From: Russula earlei
Taxonomy: Eukaryota; Basidiomycota; Agaricomycetes; Russulales; Russulaceae
Direction: 5' to 3'
Assembly (NCBI GenBank): GCA_025769875.1
Contig: JAGFNK010000030.1
Coordinates: 168,092-232,091, forward strand
DNA: 64,000 nucleotides
The notes beneath the pieces were generated by a model. The model did not search any database. It was given only the letters and a program-made list of their open reading frames with translations, and was not told the origin of the DNA. The first letter of the stretch is position 1, and every line of letters begins with the position of its first letter. The position numbers and the translations under genes were made by a program. Below are positions 44,683 through 57,600 of the stretch, one piece after another.

Positions 44683-46689
44683 ATGCAGACCAATGCTAGT
44701 GTTCAGCACTCCTCCCCTTTTGCCAAATTCATCCTATCCTCACGCCCACATCCGTTGACCCCTGTCCATCGGCCCGACCGCGTGCCATCCGCCGTCACTG
44801 AGATACAGCCCCAGCTCCACTCCCAGCCGGCCCCTCGTGTCCAGAACCCCTTAGGCGTGTCGCCCCCCAATCCACAGCAGCAACAGGTTCTGCACGCGGA
44901 GAATGGCGCTTTACACGCCCAAATCGCACCGTCCCACTCCCCACCTCCACCTCGAGTAGTTCAAGTAGTGAAGCCACAAGCACCTAGACTAAATCCAGCC
45001 CGTCCGCAAGAGCAGCAGCAGCAGCAGCAGCAGCAGAAAATGACCCATCCCGCGACCACTGTGTTGGCCCCCGCCGCTGCGCCATTGCGTCCAAGCATGG
45101 ACGAGTATCATCGCCGGACGTCCTCGTTAGGGCAGATAAATGATCCAGGCCGCTCGCTTAGGCCACAACAAGCCCAGCCTCTGGCGCCTGGACAGGCACC
45201 GACACGGGGACAGCAGGTACAGCAGGTTGCGAGTGCGCTCCTTGGCACCGCCTCAGGAATCCAGACGAGGCCGCAACGCGCATTGCCGTCCCACACCTCA
45301 ACGTCAGAGCGATCGCAACCGATTCCGGTATCCGCTCCTGCGTCGTCCCCATCCTCAACGCAGTCGCAGTCGCAGTCGCAATCGCAATCGCCGGCACAGC
45401 AACAACCCCAACAAGACTATCTCGCGCCTTCGTCTGCCATTGCCGCTTTCAGAGCGCTTCAGCCCGTAAAAGCCCTCCTCGAGCAGACATGGTCCACAGC
45501 TATCGCCTGCGTGCAGCAGGAGCTCGCCGTCGTCCAGTCTGAACTAGTGCGATCATCGCGCGAGCAGCAGCGCCTTTCCCAACAGCTAAAGCGCTCGCAA
45601 GTCGAGCGAGCTCATGCGCTTCATGCGCTTCAGGACATGAAGGCGAAGCTCGGAGAATGTATGCCTTTTTCTTTCTTCCTGTGCCGGTCATTCATGTCAC
45701 CCCCGCCAAAGCTGTTACTACCATCCAGGTCGAACGCGTAGCACGCTTACAACTGGAACGAAAACTCGCAGAGTTGTCGACACAGGTATATTGCTGCTTA
45801 CCGTGCGGATGTGCGTGAGGCTGATGTGTATTTTGACTTACGCTCTTCGAGAAGTGTATTTGCGGTGCGGCAACAGTTATGAAACTCACAGCCGCCCCTC
45901 TGCCTTCGCTATCGCAACCTTTACCGTCCTCGTCCTCGTCCTCCCTGTTGCCATCCTCCCCAGCAGTGATAACGCCAACTCTAGCCACCGTTAACGGCGA
46001 GGGCGGTGTTTCACAAGTGCCTCCTGTTGCCCCGACATTAGCGTCCTTCCCGCCTGCCGATATGCCCCGTGAGCTGAGGCGTGAAAGGGAAGAAGAAACC
46101 GTTGACGAAGAAACTTCCCCGAAGAGACGCAGGATAACGCCAACTGTGATATCGGAACACCCAAATCTAGCTACCCCGGCCCCACTGCCGCAGCCTCTAT
46201 CCACCCCAGAGGTTTCTGGGGTCAAAAAAGCAGCAGAGGCGGACGTTCTCGCTGATACGCATGCTGCGTCGCACCCGCTGCATGGTCAGCGACCCGAATC
46301 TCCTCCACAGGAGTCCAAGCAGGCCCGAGATCAACCTGAAGGTCCGCTGTCAGCGGACGCAGATGCCACTCCGGCTCATCCCAAGATCGGCATTCGGCAT
46401 ATTCAGCTCGTCTATGAGACCGTTGAGCAAACATTACGATGTCGGATGTGCATGTATGACGTCTCTGTCCTCCCCACTTCCTTTCTCTGGCTAAACGACC
46501 TCCTGCCTTAGGCTTCGGAAGCGTGAAATAGATGAAGACACGCAAGTCGCAACATATCCGTTAGGCGCGGCGTACGACGAGCTGGTCGGCCACTGCGAGC
46601 AGGAGCACGAAGCCGCCCTGGATGCCCTTGCCTCCATGTCTCCGAGCGATATTGCGGAGATGCATCAGCGCATGCTGGCGTCGCAGTGA
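44683..46689 (+). CDS. Gln-rich coiled-coil protein with C-terminal Cys/His motif
   Basis: Exon 1 (44683-45661) encodes about 326 residues of Pro/Gln/Ser-rich sequence, with a polyQ run from a CAG tract (45012-45037) and Ser-Gln repeats (about 45361-45390), then a coiled coil (AVVQSELVRSSREQQRLSQQ, RAHALHALQDMKAKLGE). The coil continues in the next exon, VERVARLQLERKLAELSTQ. A Ser/Pro-rich stretch follows with a basic patch SPKRRR. The C-terminal segment is HPKIGIRHIQLVYETVEQTL, RCRMCM, an intron, LRKREIDEDTQVATYPLGAA, DELVGHCEQEHEAALDAL and MSPSDIAEMHQRML. C-x2-C plus H-C-x4-H could form a zinc site. A nuclear role is inferred from the basic patch and composition only; unknown function. Exact ends of the small exons at 45717-45786 and 45854 are inferred from frame. 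Confidence 0.7.
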
Positions 46690-47327
46690 CGCCAAGAAAA
46701 TGTCTTCTTTTTATCGGACATATCTGGGGATGACGCTGTGTTCGTTTCGTTTCGTTCTATTCCTTTCGGGGGCCCACTTATCATCCCGGTTCGACACACT
46801 TTTTCGCTCTCTTTCGGCTGGAGATATCTTCTCTCCAGAGGTCAAATTCTTAGCATACCCCGTTTCATATTCGCACTATATATATGTTAATTTTTTCATG
46901 GTCGACTCCCCGTTTTGGGATGTGAGGCCCCTGCGGAGGCTGACCCGTCTCTCAAAGGACTAAGAACCACTTTTTTCACGTCACAGCAACGCATCTGGAC
47001 AAACAACTGTCAGGCCTAGGCACTGACAGTCTGTGATGGCAAGGGCTCCCAGATGTTGTAAAGGGACCCATCAAAATCTATCGGAGAGCAACTTCATCTG
47101 TGTCTTGCAGACCCGCGGCCCGGAAGCAGTTGGATGAACAGAACAGAGTTGATAGGGTTTGTGCTCACCATAACAAGTCAAGCACTGTCAAGTTTTAACG
47201 ATATCAAGAAAATCGCGGCGATGCCTCTCCTTTCAAGTTGACATCTGCCCGAGTCCGTTGCCTTGTGGGATTGCCGAAGTCAACCTCAACCGGAGCCTTT
47301 GATACCTTTTTGGTGCCATCATCCACC
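46690..47327. other. Intergenic region
   Basis: 3' region of the preceding gene and sequence beyond it. An ATATATATG stretch near 46880 and no supported gene. Confidence 0.45.
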
Positions 47328-48093
47328 TTATTCTGTGTCATCGTCATCACAGAGCATCACACCGACTTGCTCAAACCAGTCGACCAAGGACGGCCGATGG
47401 AGTGGATCGTCATCCATCACCTGCTCAGCAAAGCTCTCAGTTCTCTGCACCTTCAGGAAGTAGAGCAGCACCTTACCGCGAGACCACCTGTCAGCTCTGA
47501 GAGGACTGAACGTGCTGTGCTCTCCGGCCTCGGGCGCCATCCAACCCCAAGTGCCATAAGCACTTACTACCGTATCGTTCTCGGATCCCACCATCCGGAT
47601 GGCTGAGTTGAAATCAATGATCTGCAAGCACAAACGATCGGTATAGACGAGATTGTCGACTTGATGTCCACGTGAGCTACTACTCCGTACTCATGAGGGT
47701 ACGCCAAGGGTCGCGGCCGTGTTCGGAAAGGTTGTGTCACGAATCCGAGTGTTACCAGAGAACATGGAAGGGCCGCCCCGTGTGGTGTGCAATTTCGAAA
47801 AGTGGCCCACATCCCACTGTTCGTTGGAACGGTGTCAGAAACGGTGTGTGGCAATTGCGAGACGTCCAACTTGAGCAATTTCTTGTCAACAAACTTCGCA
47901 ACTAATGAATGTTGCGCGAGTCGCGGCTGCTGAAACCGATACACCTTGCGAATGCAGTGTGGTAGCTACAAAACAATCAGAGCGAGGAGATCTGGTTTCC
48001 TCATCATACCTTGATCAACGGTCCATTCAACAGAATCTGTATCCCCACGACTGCCATTTCCCCTGTTATCGGAACCACGATTGTGTCTTGCAT
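47328..48093 (-). pseudogene. Kinase-like gene, second broken copy type
   Basis: Minus strand from a start-like ATG at 48093: DTIVVPITGEMAVVGIQ, LNGPLIKVYRFQQPRLAQHS, VAKFVDKKLLKLDVSQLP, then HVDIK (catalytic-loop-like HxDxK), VDNLVYTDRLCLQIIDFNSA (DFN in place of DFG), SAYGTWGWMAPEAGE and RADRWSRGKVLLYFL. These are subdomains VI to IX of a protein kinase fold. Between HVDIK and VDNLVY the frame slips by one base (about 47652) without intron signals, and the end is ragged with no clear stop within the family length. It is distinct in sequence from the pseudogene at 7419-8371. Confidence 0.75.
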
Positions 48094-48420
48094 GGGCGTG
48101 ATGAAATAGTGTAATCCGAATGGTCAATTCGCCTTTATGGATTGAACGTCTTAACCACTTTGCTAGGGCCCATCCCATGCCCCTTCCTTTCCCTCACCTT
48201 CGAACAGGACGCAGGTCTTGTTTGTGTTCGTACAAACTCGTCGTAGTGACCATGGAAGACCTGCCTGACACGTGATCGTGTACAACGCCCTCGCTCAGTC
48301 TCCACTCCACCTCCCCTCCACGACTGCATTGCATGAATATGGCAAGCTATCTGGTTCTGGCTTCCCAACACCATTAGCAGCCACGCTTGCCTATTCTCAC
48401 CTACTTTCTTTCTTCTTCAC
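48094..48420. other. Divergent intergenic region
   Basis: Separates the kinase pseudogene from the next plus-strand gene; pyrimidine-rich before 48421. Nothing else seen. Confidence 0.45.
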
Positions 48421-50734
48421 ATGGCATCCACCCCCCCTGCACTCGCCTCGCGGCCTTTGACTTCGCCCTTACCTCTCCGTCAGCTCTCCGGGGATTCAGA
48501 GCGCGACAATCTCGCCTCACTCCCCCCTATTTCTTTCGATACCCCCGCCGTGACCGGAGAACCGGATGAAAACCCACCATCTTGTTAGTATGACGCGTCC
48601 TTCTCCCTCTCCTTGTCGACTTATGGCACTGACTTCAAATCAGCAACCGAACTCTCTACCTCTCAACTCACCAGTTCCGACAAACTCGCCGACCTACCCT
48701 CTCTCCTTCGCTCTTCACCTGCCAATCCTTCCGCCGTCGATCCCCTTACTAATACTGGCAGCATGGAGGGACCTGATCTTCCTTCTACCTCGGAAAGACG
48801 CGTTGCGCAGACGTCTTCCCCTCGCGTCCCCCAGATCTCCCACAGTTTGTCTAACAGCGTTGTAGAGCGGGAGACTCCTCCACGACAGCGCATCTCCCTT
48901 GACAGCGATAGAGGCTCATCAACTAGCCCCCGCCAGAGTGAGTGCATATATGTCCATGCCTTTGGGCTCTGGAGCGGGTTTCCCAGACATGATGGGTAAC
49001 GTGGGGGCGCATAAGTCCTCGTCGCCGAGTTCCTGAATCTGATGATAAGACCTGCTAATGCTCAGCCTACAGGTGATCGTCAGTTACCAACAGTAAGCGA
49101 GCCAGTCCTCCCTAGCACTATGCACGCCCTCAGTTCCTTTGCAACACGTGCACGCGAAAACGCGCATGGACGTCTTCACCCCGACACGCGTAGACAGAGA
49201 CGGTCGCAAAGAGCCTATCTTACACGCAGGAACAGCGCCGAGTCGCATACAGGTGCTCATTCGCGCACTGGCTCTGCCCGACGCTCACCTTCCCCTTCAC
49301 GCCAAATGTCACCTTTGCGTTCGTTTCTTGGACGTCTCTCTCCTCGAGGCCGTGCCCAGTCTCGTGAAGAACCCTTTGTGCCTGTTGATCCATTCCGTCT
49401 CCACCCCCAACTTTCGCTCAAGATGTTCGTTCGTTGCTGGGGTGAGCGGGCGCGACCCTCAGACGTTGAAGTCGGAACGCCACGGTCCCAGCTCGATATG
49501 CCTTTGACATGCGCATGCGTACCTCTCTTTGGCTCCTCACGCTTCCATAACACACACCTTCTCGTATTTGACACGTTACCCCGTCAGTTGTACTTGCATT
49601 CACAGCTGCGGCTCCCTTCACTTTACTTCTCACGTGTCGCGCGCATATTTGAGGATGCAGCCGTCTCGAGACCTGAGATCCAGCGAATCATCGTTGCATG
49701 CGAACCTGTGGAGACAGAAAATGGGCATACTCGAACAGGGAGCATCGTCCTTCCATTTCCTGAGGAGTGGGTGCCGCCAAATGTTTCACCTGCTCTAGCC
49801 AGGTTCAAGCACTCGTGGGAAAATTTTGTTGATTCCCTTGTACGAGAGTGGAAGACTCTCAACGTATTATCTGCCTTGTTACTGTCGTGCGGTCCCTTAA
49901 CCTCCTATGCTCAGACAAGTCCGCTGACCATCCATGCTCCATACAGGGCTATTTTAACCCTGCTCCAACTCCAAGATGCTGCTAGTGATCCGTTGACGCG
50001 CACAGCTTCGCTTTGCTCTCTGGTCAGCGCGTTGATGAGCCTTTCATACGGCATCCTGTATATCATACGCTTTGGAAATATGCGTAGCATGTATCGTGCA
50101 TCCCGCTGGGCTGAGGTATCCTCTTGTCTTGTTGGTTTGACTGAATTTCGTTCATCTGGTCTTGCTATAGGATGCACAAAAGACAGAAACTGCCATATTC
50201 TGGAACGTCTGGGTCCTGCTGGCCTTGCCGGGAGTCTGGCTCGCATGGTCTGTACTTGCGTTTGTCGTTGCAATCATGTCGTTGGTTTGGCGAACGGATG
50301 CCAGCGGCGAATCACACCCTGCCCTTTCGCGGAAACAAGAGTTCGGCCCACGCGTGGGGATCACATGCCAGCTGTTGCTCGGGCTGGTGTATTTTGCGCT
50401 CGTTATGCGGACGTTCAAGAGCTACGGTGGGACTGGGCGCAGGGCACGCGTTATGCCGGGCTTGACGGACGTACAGATTGAGACGGAAACCAGGTTCGAG
50501 CGGACAACAGGGAGAGAGCGTGAAAGAGACCATCCCGGCACCGGCCTAACGAGGGAGAACGAAGAAGGCGCAAGGGATCGTGCATGGGGCCGAATCGGCG
50601 ACGGTATGAGAGAGAAGGGAAACCCGCCGGCCAACAAGCTCGGATTGATAGACATGGATCGCAAACAGGAAGTTGCAGTGACTAGGAGCGGAGATGCGCC
50701 GGTCAGCGAGTCGTTCTCTTCTATGGGAATGTAA
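48421..50734 (+). CDS. Multi-pass membrane protein of unknown function
   Basis: Multi-exon gene starting at 48421 (MASTPPALASRPLTSPLPLR). Exons 48421-48583, 48644-48937 and from 49073 join in frame. The first ~250 residues are Ser/Pro/Arg-rich and disordered. The conserved-looking half follows: LYLHSQLRLPSLYFSRVARI, FEDAAVSRPEIQRIIV, SWENFVDSLVREWKTLNVLS, then membrane segments ALLLSAILTLLQL (across an intron), CSLVSALMSLSYGILYII, WNVWVLLALPGVWLAWSVLA, FVVAIMSLVW and ITCQLLLGLVYFALVM. A conserved word FGNMRSMYRASRWAE lies between them. The last ~100 residues are charged (Arg/Glu-rich). Five hydrophobic segments suggest an integral membrane protein with a long cytosolic N-terminus. No known domain; location and role unknown. 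Splicing between 49420 and 49590 is the least certain part. Confidence 0.78.
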
Positions 50735-52416
50735 AACCCTGAGGTGAGAAAACCCGATTTGCTCTCTCTCGCAGCCAGTGGTTTTATGCGATTACCCAGA
50801 TGATAATACCTAGAAAAGCGGCAGCGTGTACCAATGCCAGGACAGTTTCTCTTCTCCATTAGAACGTTTCGACACTTGAACTTCAGATTCTTTTCCCCTC
50901 CTCAACGCCTTCATCGTGTAGTACAAACCTTGTCCATACCAAACTGTACGCTTTCAACTATTGTTTTTCTACGCACCTGTCCTGCCTCCTGCCGTGCAGA
51001 GAAAAAGAAAAGGCCTCTTATCACTGTTAGAAGACATCATGAGACTTAGCGTACTTCAGCATCATCATAACTAGGAACTGATCGCGTAATCACGTGTGCG
51101 CGACGTGGTTGGTTGCTCCTCGCCAACTATGATCAGATCCCTGCATTCTCCACGTTCTCGCCGTGTCCCTCGATTCGATCGCCGCGTCGACGCGTTGCAT
51201 TGTCTGTCTTTCATCAACTGTTTCCCCTCTTTCTGTATATGAACAACCTAGCTACTGTTTGGAATAAAAGCCTTCGTTTACTCTTTCTTTCTGTCTGCCA
51301 GCGTGATTTCCCGTAACATCAAAGCCTTTCGCCTGTCCTGTTTCGCATGCTGTCTGCTCCCTCCAAGTCCTGTATCCCTCTACCCTCGGTCCTGCCCCAC
51401 AAACTCAAGCGCGCGCTGACCCTGCTCGCTTGTGGGACATAAGGTTAGCTGGATTGAGTCACCCACCCGCGCGGTGAAATAGCTGCCTTTCCGGCGTCTC
51501 TGGCGTCGGCCCAGGAGTAAAGATAGGACGGTATCGAGAATCCTTCGACCCCGTCACAAGGAACGCAGGGACTCTTCTCGGTCAGATTCATCGCGATGAT
51601 TGCGAGTAGTTCTGCCAACATTCTGCTGTTGACCTGATAGGACGCGGTGTAAGGAGGGGTCAGAACAAGGTCCGATTGTCTTAGTATACCTTTGATCAAG
51701 CCACTATATTTATCCGTTCTGGCTGCTGACGTGTTAAATTTCTCGAGCCTGAGCCCGAACTAAAAGCAACAGCATTTAATAATTGGGAGCGCACTTTAAC
51801 TTCTCATGTGTTGTAGAGACCCCTCAGCCACAGGGCCGTAGCGTGGCCGATATCCCCGTAAGTCAGGCTCGGCATGCCGTTACAGTACCCTCTCCACGCC
51901 TCTCACCCCGCCCACCATCATCCCCAAGGCGCCCAATGGTTCGTCCGTAAACCTGTCAAAGAGGCGGGCGGATACATGCTACAGTACCACGCGACCACGC
52001 AGACGCAGGAGCGGCTAGGCGACGCAGATCATGGGAAAATACGTCAGTGACAAACCCCTGAAATACACGCGTGCTTCGGGAAGCCCCCATTTCCTATTCA
52101 TTCGTGAGCGACATGTGGAGCAGATTCGCTAAAATTGGGCCCTCATTTGCAACAGTGACAGAAGCCAGGTGCCTCCGACCCCTGACCTGGCGGTCTGGGT
52201 GAACCGCCACTCTGACGGCTCTCATGTCACTGTACTCCCAGTGTCCCTCGAAGGTGTATCTCACGGGCTCACTACCCCGTGTGCCTCTAGCACGTGTATG
52301 TTGCACTTTTTGCCTCCTTCGCCTTACCTTCCCTGTCGCCGTAGTTGCCATAAATACTCCGATTATCTTGTCAATGGTACGCAACGACACCGTACCGAAT
52401 TATATTCTCGTAATCT
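50735..52416. other. Region without a recognised gene
   Basis: 1.7 kb with short open frames only; 51445-51699 (-) encodes 84 residues with two CxxC-like cysteines (SPCVPCDG) but no partner exons or domain. Sequence before 52417 includes an AT-rich AATTATATTC, a possible core promoter of the GH16 gene. Confidence 0.4.
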
Positions 52417-53930
52417 ATGAGGCTCCTCGCGTTCGCCGCCTTCCTTGTTCCATTGCCGAACCACGCCTTGGCAGGGCAGTACTCCCTCGAAGACACATAT
52501 CAAGGAGCGAACTTTTTCTCCATGTTCCAATTCGCTGCCGGGTCTGATCCGACACACGGACGAGTGTATGTGGGTCCCTCACCCCTGCTGCCCTTCTCCA
52601 CATCGCGACGAAATCACCCCAACAGTAATTATGTTCCGGAGGACGTCGCCCTGGGTGGGAGTTTGGCCCTCGTGTCTGGGTCTGGGGACGTTATAATCCG
52701 CGTAGACAACACGACGTTTCTGAGCGCAAGTGGGCCTGGACGCAATTCAGTCAGAATAGAGTCTAACAAATTGTACGACACGCACGTTTCAGTGTAAGGC
52801 TCGCCTCGCCCTCACCAGTCACTCGCTGTATTTATCGCACAGAAGCTTACCGAATTCTCAGGTTCGATATCGTCCATATGCCGCAAGGCTGCGGGTGGGT
52901 GACGCGCCTTGCTGCATCCGCGTGTACAGAGGGAAGTTCAACGATACCCTCTGCAGGACATGGCCCGCCATATGGGAGAACGGTGCTAATTGGCCAGCAG
53001 GGGTCTCTGGTTTTCCCCTCCGTATGCGTGGCACATTGAGTTGACTGATTCGAATCCAAGGGGGAGATTGACATTCTCGAAGGGGTGAACAACCAGATTC
53101 AAAATCTCGTCACATTGCACACTACCCCTGGTACGCGCTTCACACCGCGAGGGGTGAGTTCTGTATGATTAAATCATACAGCAGGTTGCTCTATGCCTCC
53201 GTCACGTGACATGATAGGGTAGGTTGTCATGACACTCTACTATAGCCTGGAACTGAGGCCCTCAGCATAGTTCAAACACGGGGTTGGATTGCAATGCGGG
53301 GGTGAACTTCAACGCGGGATGCGGGGTGAGATTGCCTGGGATTAGCTACGGAACAGCATTCAACGTGAATGGTGGAGGATGGTGTGGCCCCCTCGAACTC
53401 CGTTGGCCTCTGAAAATGACCAGTAACGTGCAGGTATGCCATAGAACGTACGAGCACATTTGTCGCAGTATGGTTCTGGGGACGAAATAGTGCGTCCATT
53501 CCTGGCGAAATGACAAATGGCTCGAACCTGATCAACACCGATAACTGGGTGTGTCCACATTCGTTGTGCTAGAAAGCTATACCAACTTGACGCATACACA
53601 GGGAATACCAGCTGCCTATTTCCCAAACACGAGCTGTGATATCGGCCTGCATTTTGGGCCCGCAAGTATTAATATCAACATTGCTCTGTGTAAGCGGCCT
53701 TACTTGACGCCAACTCGCTTACCTTTGTGATCACCAAGGTGGAGATTGGGCAGGAAATAGCGCAGTGTATGCCGCGTCGGGGTGCCCAGGCACATGCATC
53801 GGTACGTTATGCCACCGACACGATTTTGAGCATGCTCTTAGGAAGTTGTCATGTAGATTTCGTCGACAACAATCCCGCTGCATTTAGCGATGCCTTCTTC
53901 GAATTCTCTTGGATCAAAGTTTACTCGTGA
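52417..53930 (+). CDS. GH16 endo-1,3(4)-beta-glucanase, secreted
   Basis: Glycoside hydrolase family 16 enzyme acting on beta-1,3/1,4-glucans such as fungal or plant cell-wall glucan. A signal peptide MRLLAFAAFLVPLPNHALAG opens the frame. Exons then give DTYQGANFFSMFQF, HGRVNYV, GPGRNSVRIESNKLYDTHVS, FDIVHMPQGCG, TWPAIWENGANWPAG and the catalytic GEIDILEGVN (E-x-D-x-x-E: nucleophile and acid/base Glu present), then TLHTTPG, DCNAGVNFNAGCGV, NVNGGGWYAIERTSTFVAVW, FWGRNSASIPGE, PAAYFPNTSCDIGLHFGP, CGDWAGNSAVYAASGCPGTC and DFVDNNPAAFSDAFFEF, ending WIKVYS at 53930. About nine short introns. Every motif is recovered in frame once introns are placed, so the gene looks intact. The exon ends around 53060 and 53130-53270 are less sure. 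Confidence 0.9.
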
Positions 53931-54678
53931 GGGTCTCTCGGCTGTGATAACCACGGAATGTGCCGTCTTGGGATGGAAGCGATGTAGATCGCTCCGTTCT
54001 AGCGGACATGGTGCGGACCAGGGTTTTCGCGATCAAGAGGGAATATCAATATCAGCAGGATCAAATTGTGTAGAGTAGCGCAGTCGCAGGAATGAAATGC
54101 GGCGTTCTCACGTTCACTCGTGTCAACGTCAAGGGCGTAATGGAGAGATCTGTGGCAGGTGGACAGACACCATGCCAATAACCGAGCGTTGCACTGGCAC
54201 GCGGCGAGGACACGAAAAAACGTGGGGTTCGCTGCTGACCAAGCGAGAGGGGAGGAAAGGGGAGGCTTCGCCATTGGATGGTCGCAACAAGTGAACGCCT
54301 TTCTTTTGTACTCGCAATGTCCTCTCCATTGTCCTGTCTTTTTATTTTTCTTTCCCTTCGCAACTGTCAGGTCAGCGCTTTCACTTCCTTTTTCACGCGC
54401 TCGAGACGACCGATCCGTGGTGTCAAGTTGGGATATATGCTGTGATCAGCCTCGAGGCAAATTTCCTTACCTGGTCTGCGACTGACCTCGTTGTCTTTCG
54501 GCCATCTCATCTGGTCTTGTGTAACGCAAGCCACGTTGGAAACGCGAGTTTGCCATTCTCGTGTGTACTTCAATTCACATCCGACTCCGCTTCTTTCGTT
54601 CTATCTTTTGCTCTCGACGCCTCCCTTCGCTCTCTTCATCCCCCATCTGCTATCCCAACTCAACGCACTCTGATTCCC
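53931..54678. other. Intergenic region
   Basis: No supported gene. CT-rich tracts from about 54580 to 54678 precede the next start codon. Confidence 0.45.
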
Positions 54679-57600
54679 ATGTCGACGCAATCGCCCCCTC
54701 TAACCAGAAAATCCACAACCGGCCCTTCACAAGGTGTGCATCTGTCTCCTCACAACCATTTTCTATAAATCGATGGCACGACGGAAACGCTCGCATCCCC
54801 CTATCCGAATTCGTAGCTTGAATCGCGATTGCGCTTGCGTGCACATTAAACTACATCACTCTTTACAGGCAATTCTCCAGTTTTTTTTTTTTTTTCTTTC
54901 TTTTTCCTTGTCCGTATGCAGGACTTGCTTCACGCCGACTAAACGCACACTCCGTCCCTCTTCTCATTCATAATTTATTTGATTCTTCTGATTGATCAAA
55001 TACTGAAAGTCTGATTTTTCTCACCTCGTTGTACAGGGCTGAGTTCTTCCCCACGCGAAAATTCTCCGTCGCCATCTTTCCGTGAACGTCAAAGGAACAC
55101 TCGCGGCCAGTCAACTTCTGGGTTTCAAGGGTCATATAATGGCCAGCAGAGTCCCACAACCTCCTCTACCTCGTTTCATCAGCGGCGCACCCCACCACTG
55201 GCGGCCCAAACTGTCTCAGGACAGATCCGTCGCGCTACATCCCCTTTATACCACAGCACTAGCAGAGATGGTAGCCCGGATCAAGTGACGCTACCGCCTG
55301 CTCCCATTCATCATACGGGTCAGCAAACTATCACCCATCAAATGCCTTCTCAATCGTCCCACAATCACAGCCCATCCAATCTACTACAACTCAATGCTAA
55401 TCAGATGACTCCTTCCATGGGCTTTGCGCGACCTGTACCGCGTCCCGCTCCTCCTCAATTCATGTCACTGGATATTATCGACCAAGCTCATTCTTTGGGT
55501 TCATTGGGCGCCGGGATGGCAGGAGTGGCATATGCTGGTGGCGCAAGTTCCGGCCCTGTTTCGAGGTCTACCCAATTTGAGCCCAATTCTCTCCCCAAAG
55601 AATCCAACCTCGAACGCGCTCGTAACGGCGAGCGTCCGAGCCCGCGTGATCCAGCCAGCGGTCCTACCGTTGCGCAACGCCGCGATACCGCACGTGACAA
55701 GGACCGTGAATCCTGGGAACGGGATCGCGAGCAGCAGCGCCGCCGCGGCAGTATTAAGCGCGATCCTTCCTCGGCGATGCCCATTCAGCAGCCCTCTCCG
55801 AAACTTGAGGTCCCCCGTGCCGACTCCCCGCAGTACTTTTCTGCCCTCAGCACGCCAGGTGAACCCTCCCCTTCTTTCGGCCAACACGAGCGCGAACTTC
55901 GGACGGCTCAGGCTGCAGCCCTTCCACCGAGCCCTCCTGCCCCCCGTCAGAATGTACCATATACGGAACCATTGCGCTCAACGCCCCCTTCCGTGGCGAA
56001 GCTTGCCACGCAATCTCCTACGGGTCAGTCTGTCAAAGCTCGAACTCCTGACAAATCGCTACCGGTTCAAGAGGAACCCGAAGAAGAGGGCGCTTATGAA
56101 CTACACGGTCAACAGGAACAAGAGCGCGACAAATGGACTCCTGGCGGAAGCGAGTTTGGGCGACATCCCCTCCGGCATGAGCAGGAAGCGCGTGACCTCG
56201 AGCGCCAGCATCACGCTACTTCGTCTCCTACCCCTTCGTCGGACCTTCTCCCCGAAGGCTTTGATCCACGCTATGATGCACGTCATGAGCGCAACGGGCG
56301 GGAAACTTCCGGCCAAAAATCACTAAAGAACTCCGACGAAGTAACGCAGAAGCGTGACGGCGATGAGGAGGAAGATATACAGCATTCTGGTCATACGCAG
56401 TCTCAGGATGAGGAGAGTTACACTCCACGTTCCCCCTCTGTGACCTTACCTCCAGAGCGTGGTCATGGAACTCGTGATTCCCCAGGACCTTCACTACAGC
56501 GGCAACACCCCCAGCAATCCCAACCCCAGCCTCCGCGCATTCGAAGTCGTAATGGTGTGACAGATGGACTAGGACTGCACTCCTTTGATGCGGTCACCTT
56601 CGGGCACACACTCGAGCAGCTAAAATCCCCTCTACCTGAACAGAATCTCAGACCTTATCCTGCTCCCCAAGTCAATTCATCTCGTCAGATTAACTCACCG
56701 CATCAGATACACTCGCCAAGCCACGAGGAGCCCGATCATTTCCTGGATGACCCTGTTGTTGCGGCGGCATACTATCATGGCTACCCTCAGTCACCGATGG
56801 CAACACATTCTCGCCCAGGTGCACCTATCCCCCCCACTCCTCGCAGCCACACAGCCGCGCCATCACCATCACCTCTCATTTCCGGAATGGACCGTGCGAA
56901 TGGTGTCAAGCCCGTTCTTCATCCTTACAGCCCTGCCCCACTTGCCGGTTCTCCGTACCCCTACCCTTACGGACACATTCGTCGTGGACAGACTTATTCT
57001 GGCTCATACAATGGAACCATGGACCTTTCACAAATGGATCCCAATGTTGTTCGCGAACAACTCGCGTTGCAGATGCAAATCTATGCTCTCAACAATAATG
57101 GCATGGCGTCTGACTCAACGCTCTCCCCTTCGTCAACTCCATTCCCAGGACCTCAGTACAATCCCTGGGCATTCTTGCAAACAAGCCACGCGTTTGGAGG
57201 GAGACGTGGGGGCATACCAGACTCGACGGCAAGCATACGTTCGAGCCCCAGTCATCAGCCTGTTGCGCTACCACCACACATCCGCCCGGGTCGCGGATTG
57301 AACCACCATGAGCGTTCTCAGGACTTGCGTCGCCGGCCAAAGATTCGACCGCCTCCACGCGTTGAGAGTACGCAACCTCGAGATACGAGCCCCGAGTTGT
57401 CGTCAGGTGAAGAGACCGCCGGAGAATCTAAGGTTGGCGAGCACCGATCTGAGCCTCGCCGTTATGCACCCCGACCCGCACGCTGGGACACTAGCGCAGA
57501 TGACGAGGACGAAGCTGATGGAGACGATGGAGAATGGTTTGACGAGGACGTAGGAACCGAGGGTGTCACAGATGATCTGTTGCAGCTCGAATTCCATACC

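Noticed and set aside
53400..53490. A stop codon and frame break in the GH16 gene
   Set aside because: Placing an intron from GGATG|GT to GTGCAG| restores GGGWYAIERTSTF and the following VWFWGRN, so the gene is intact.
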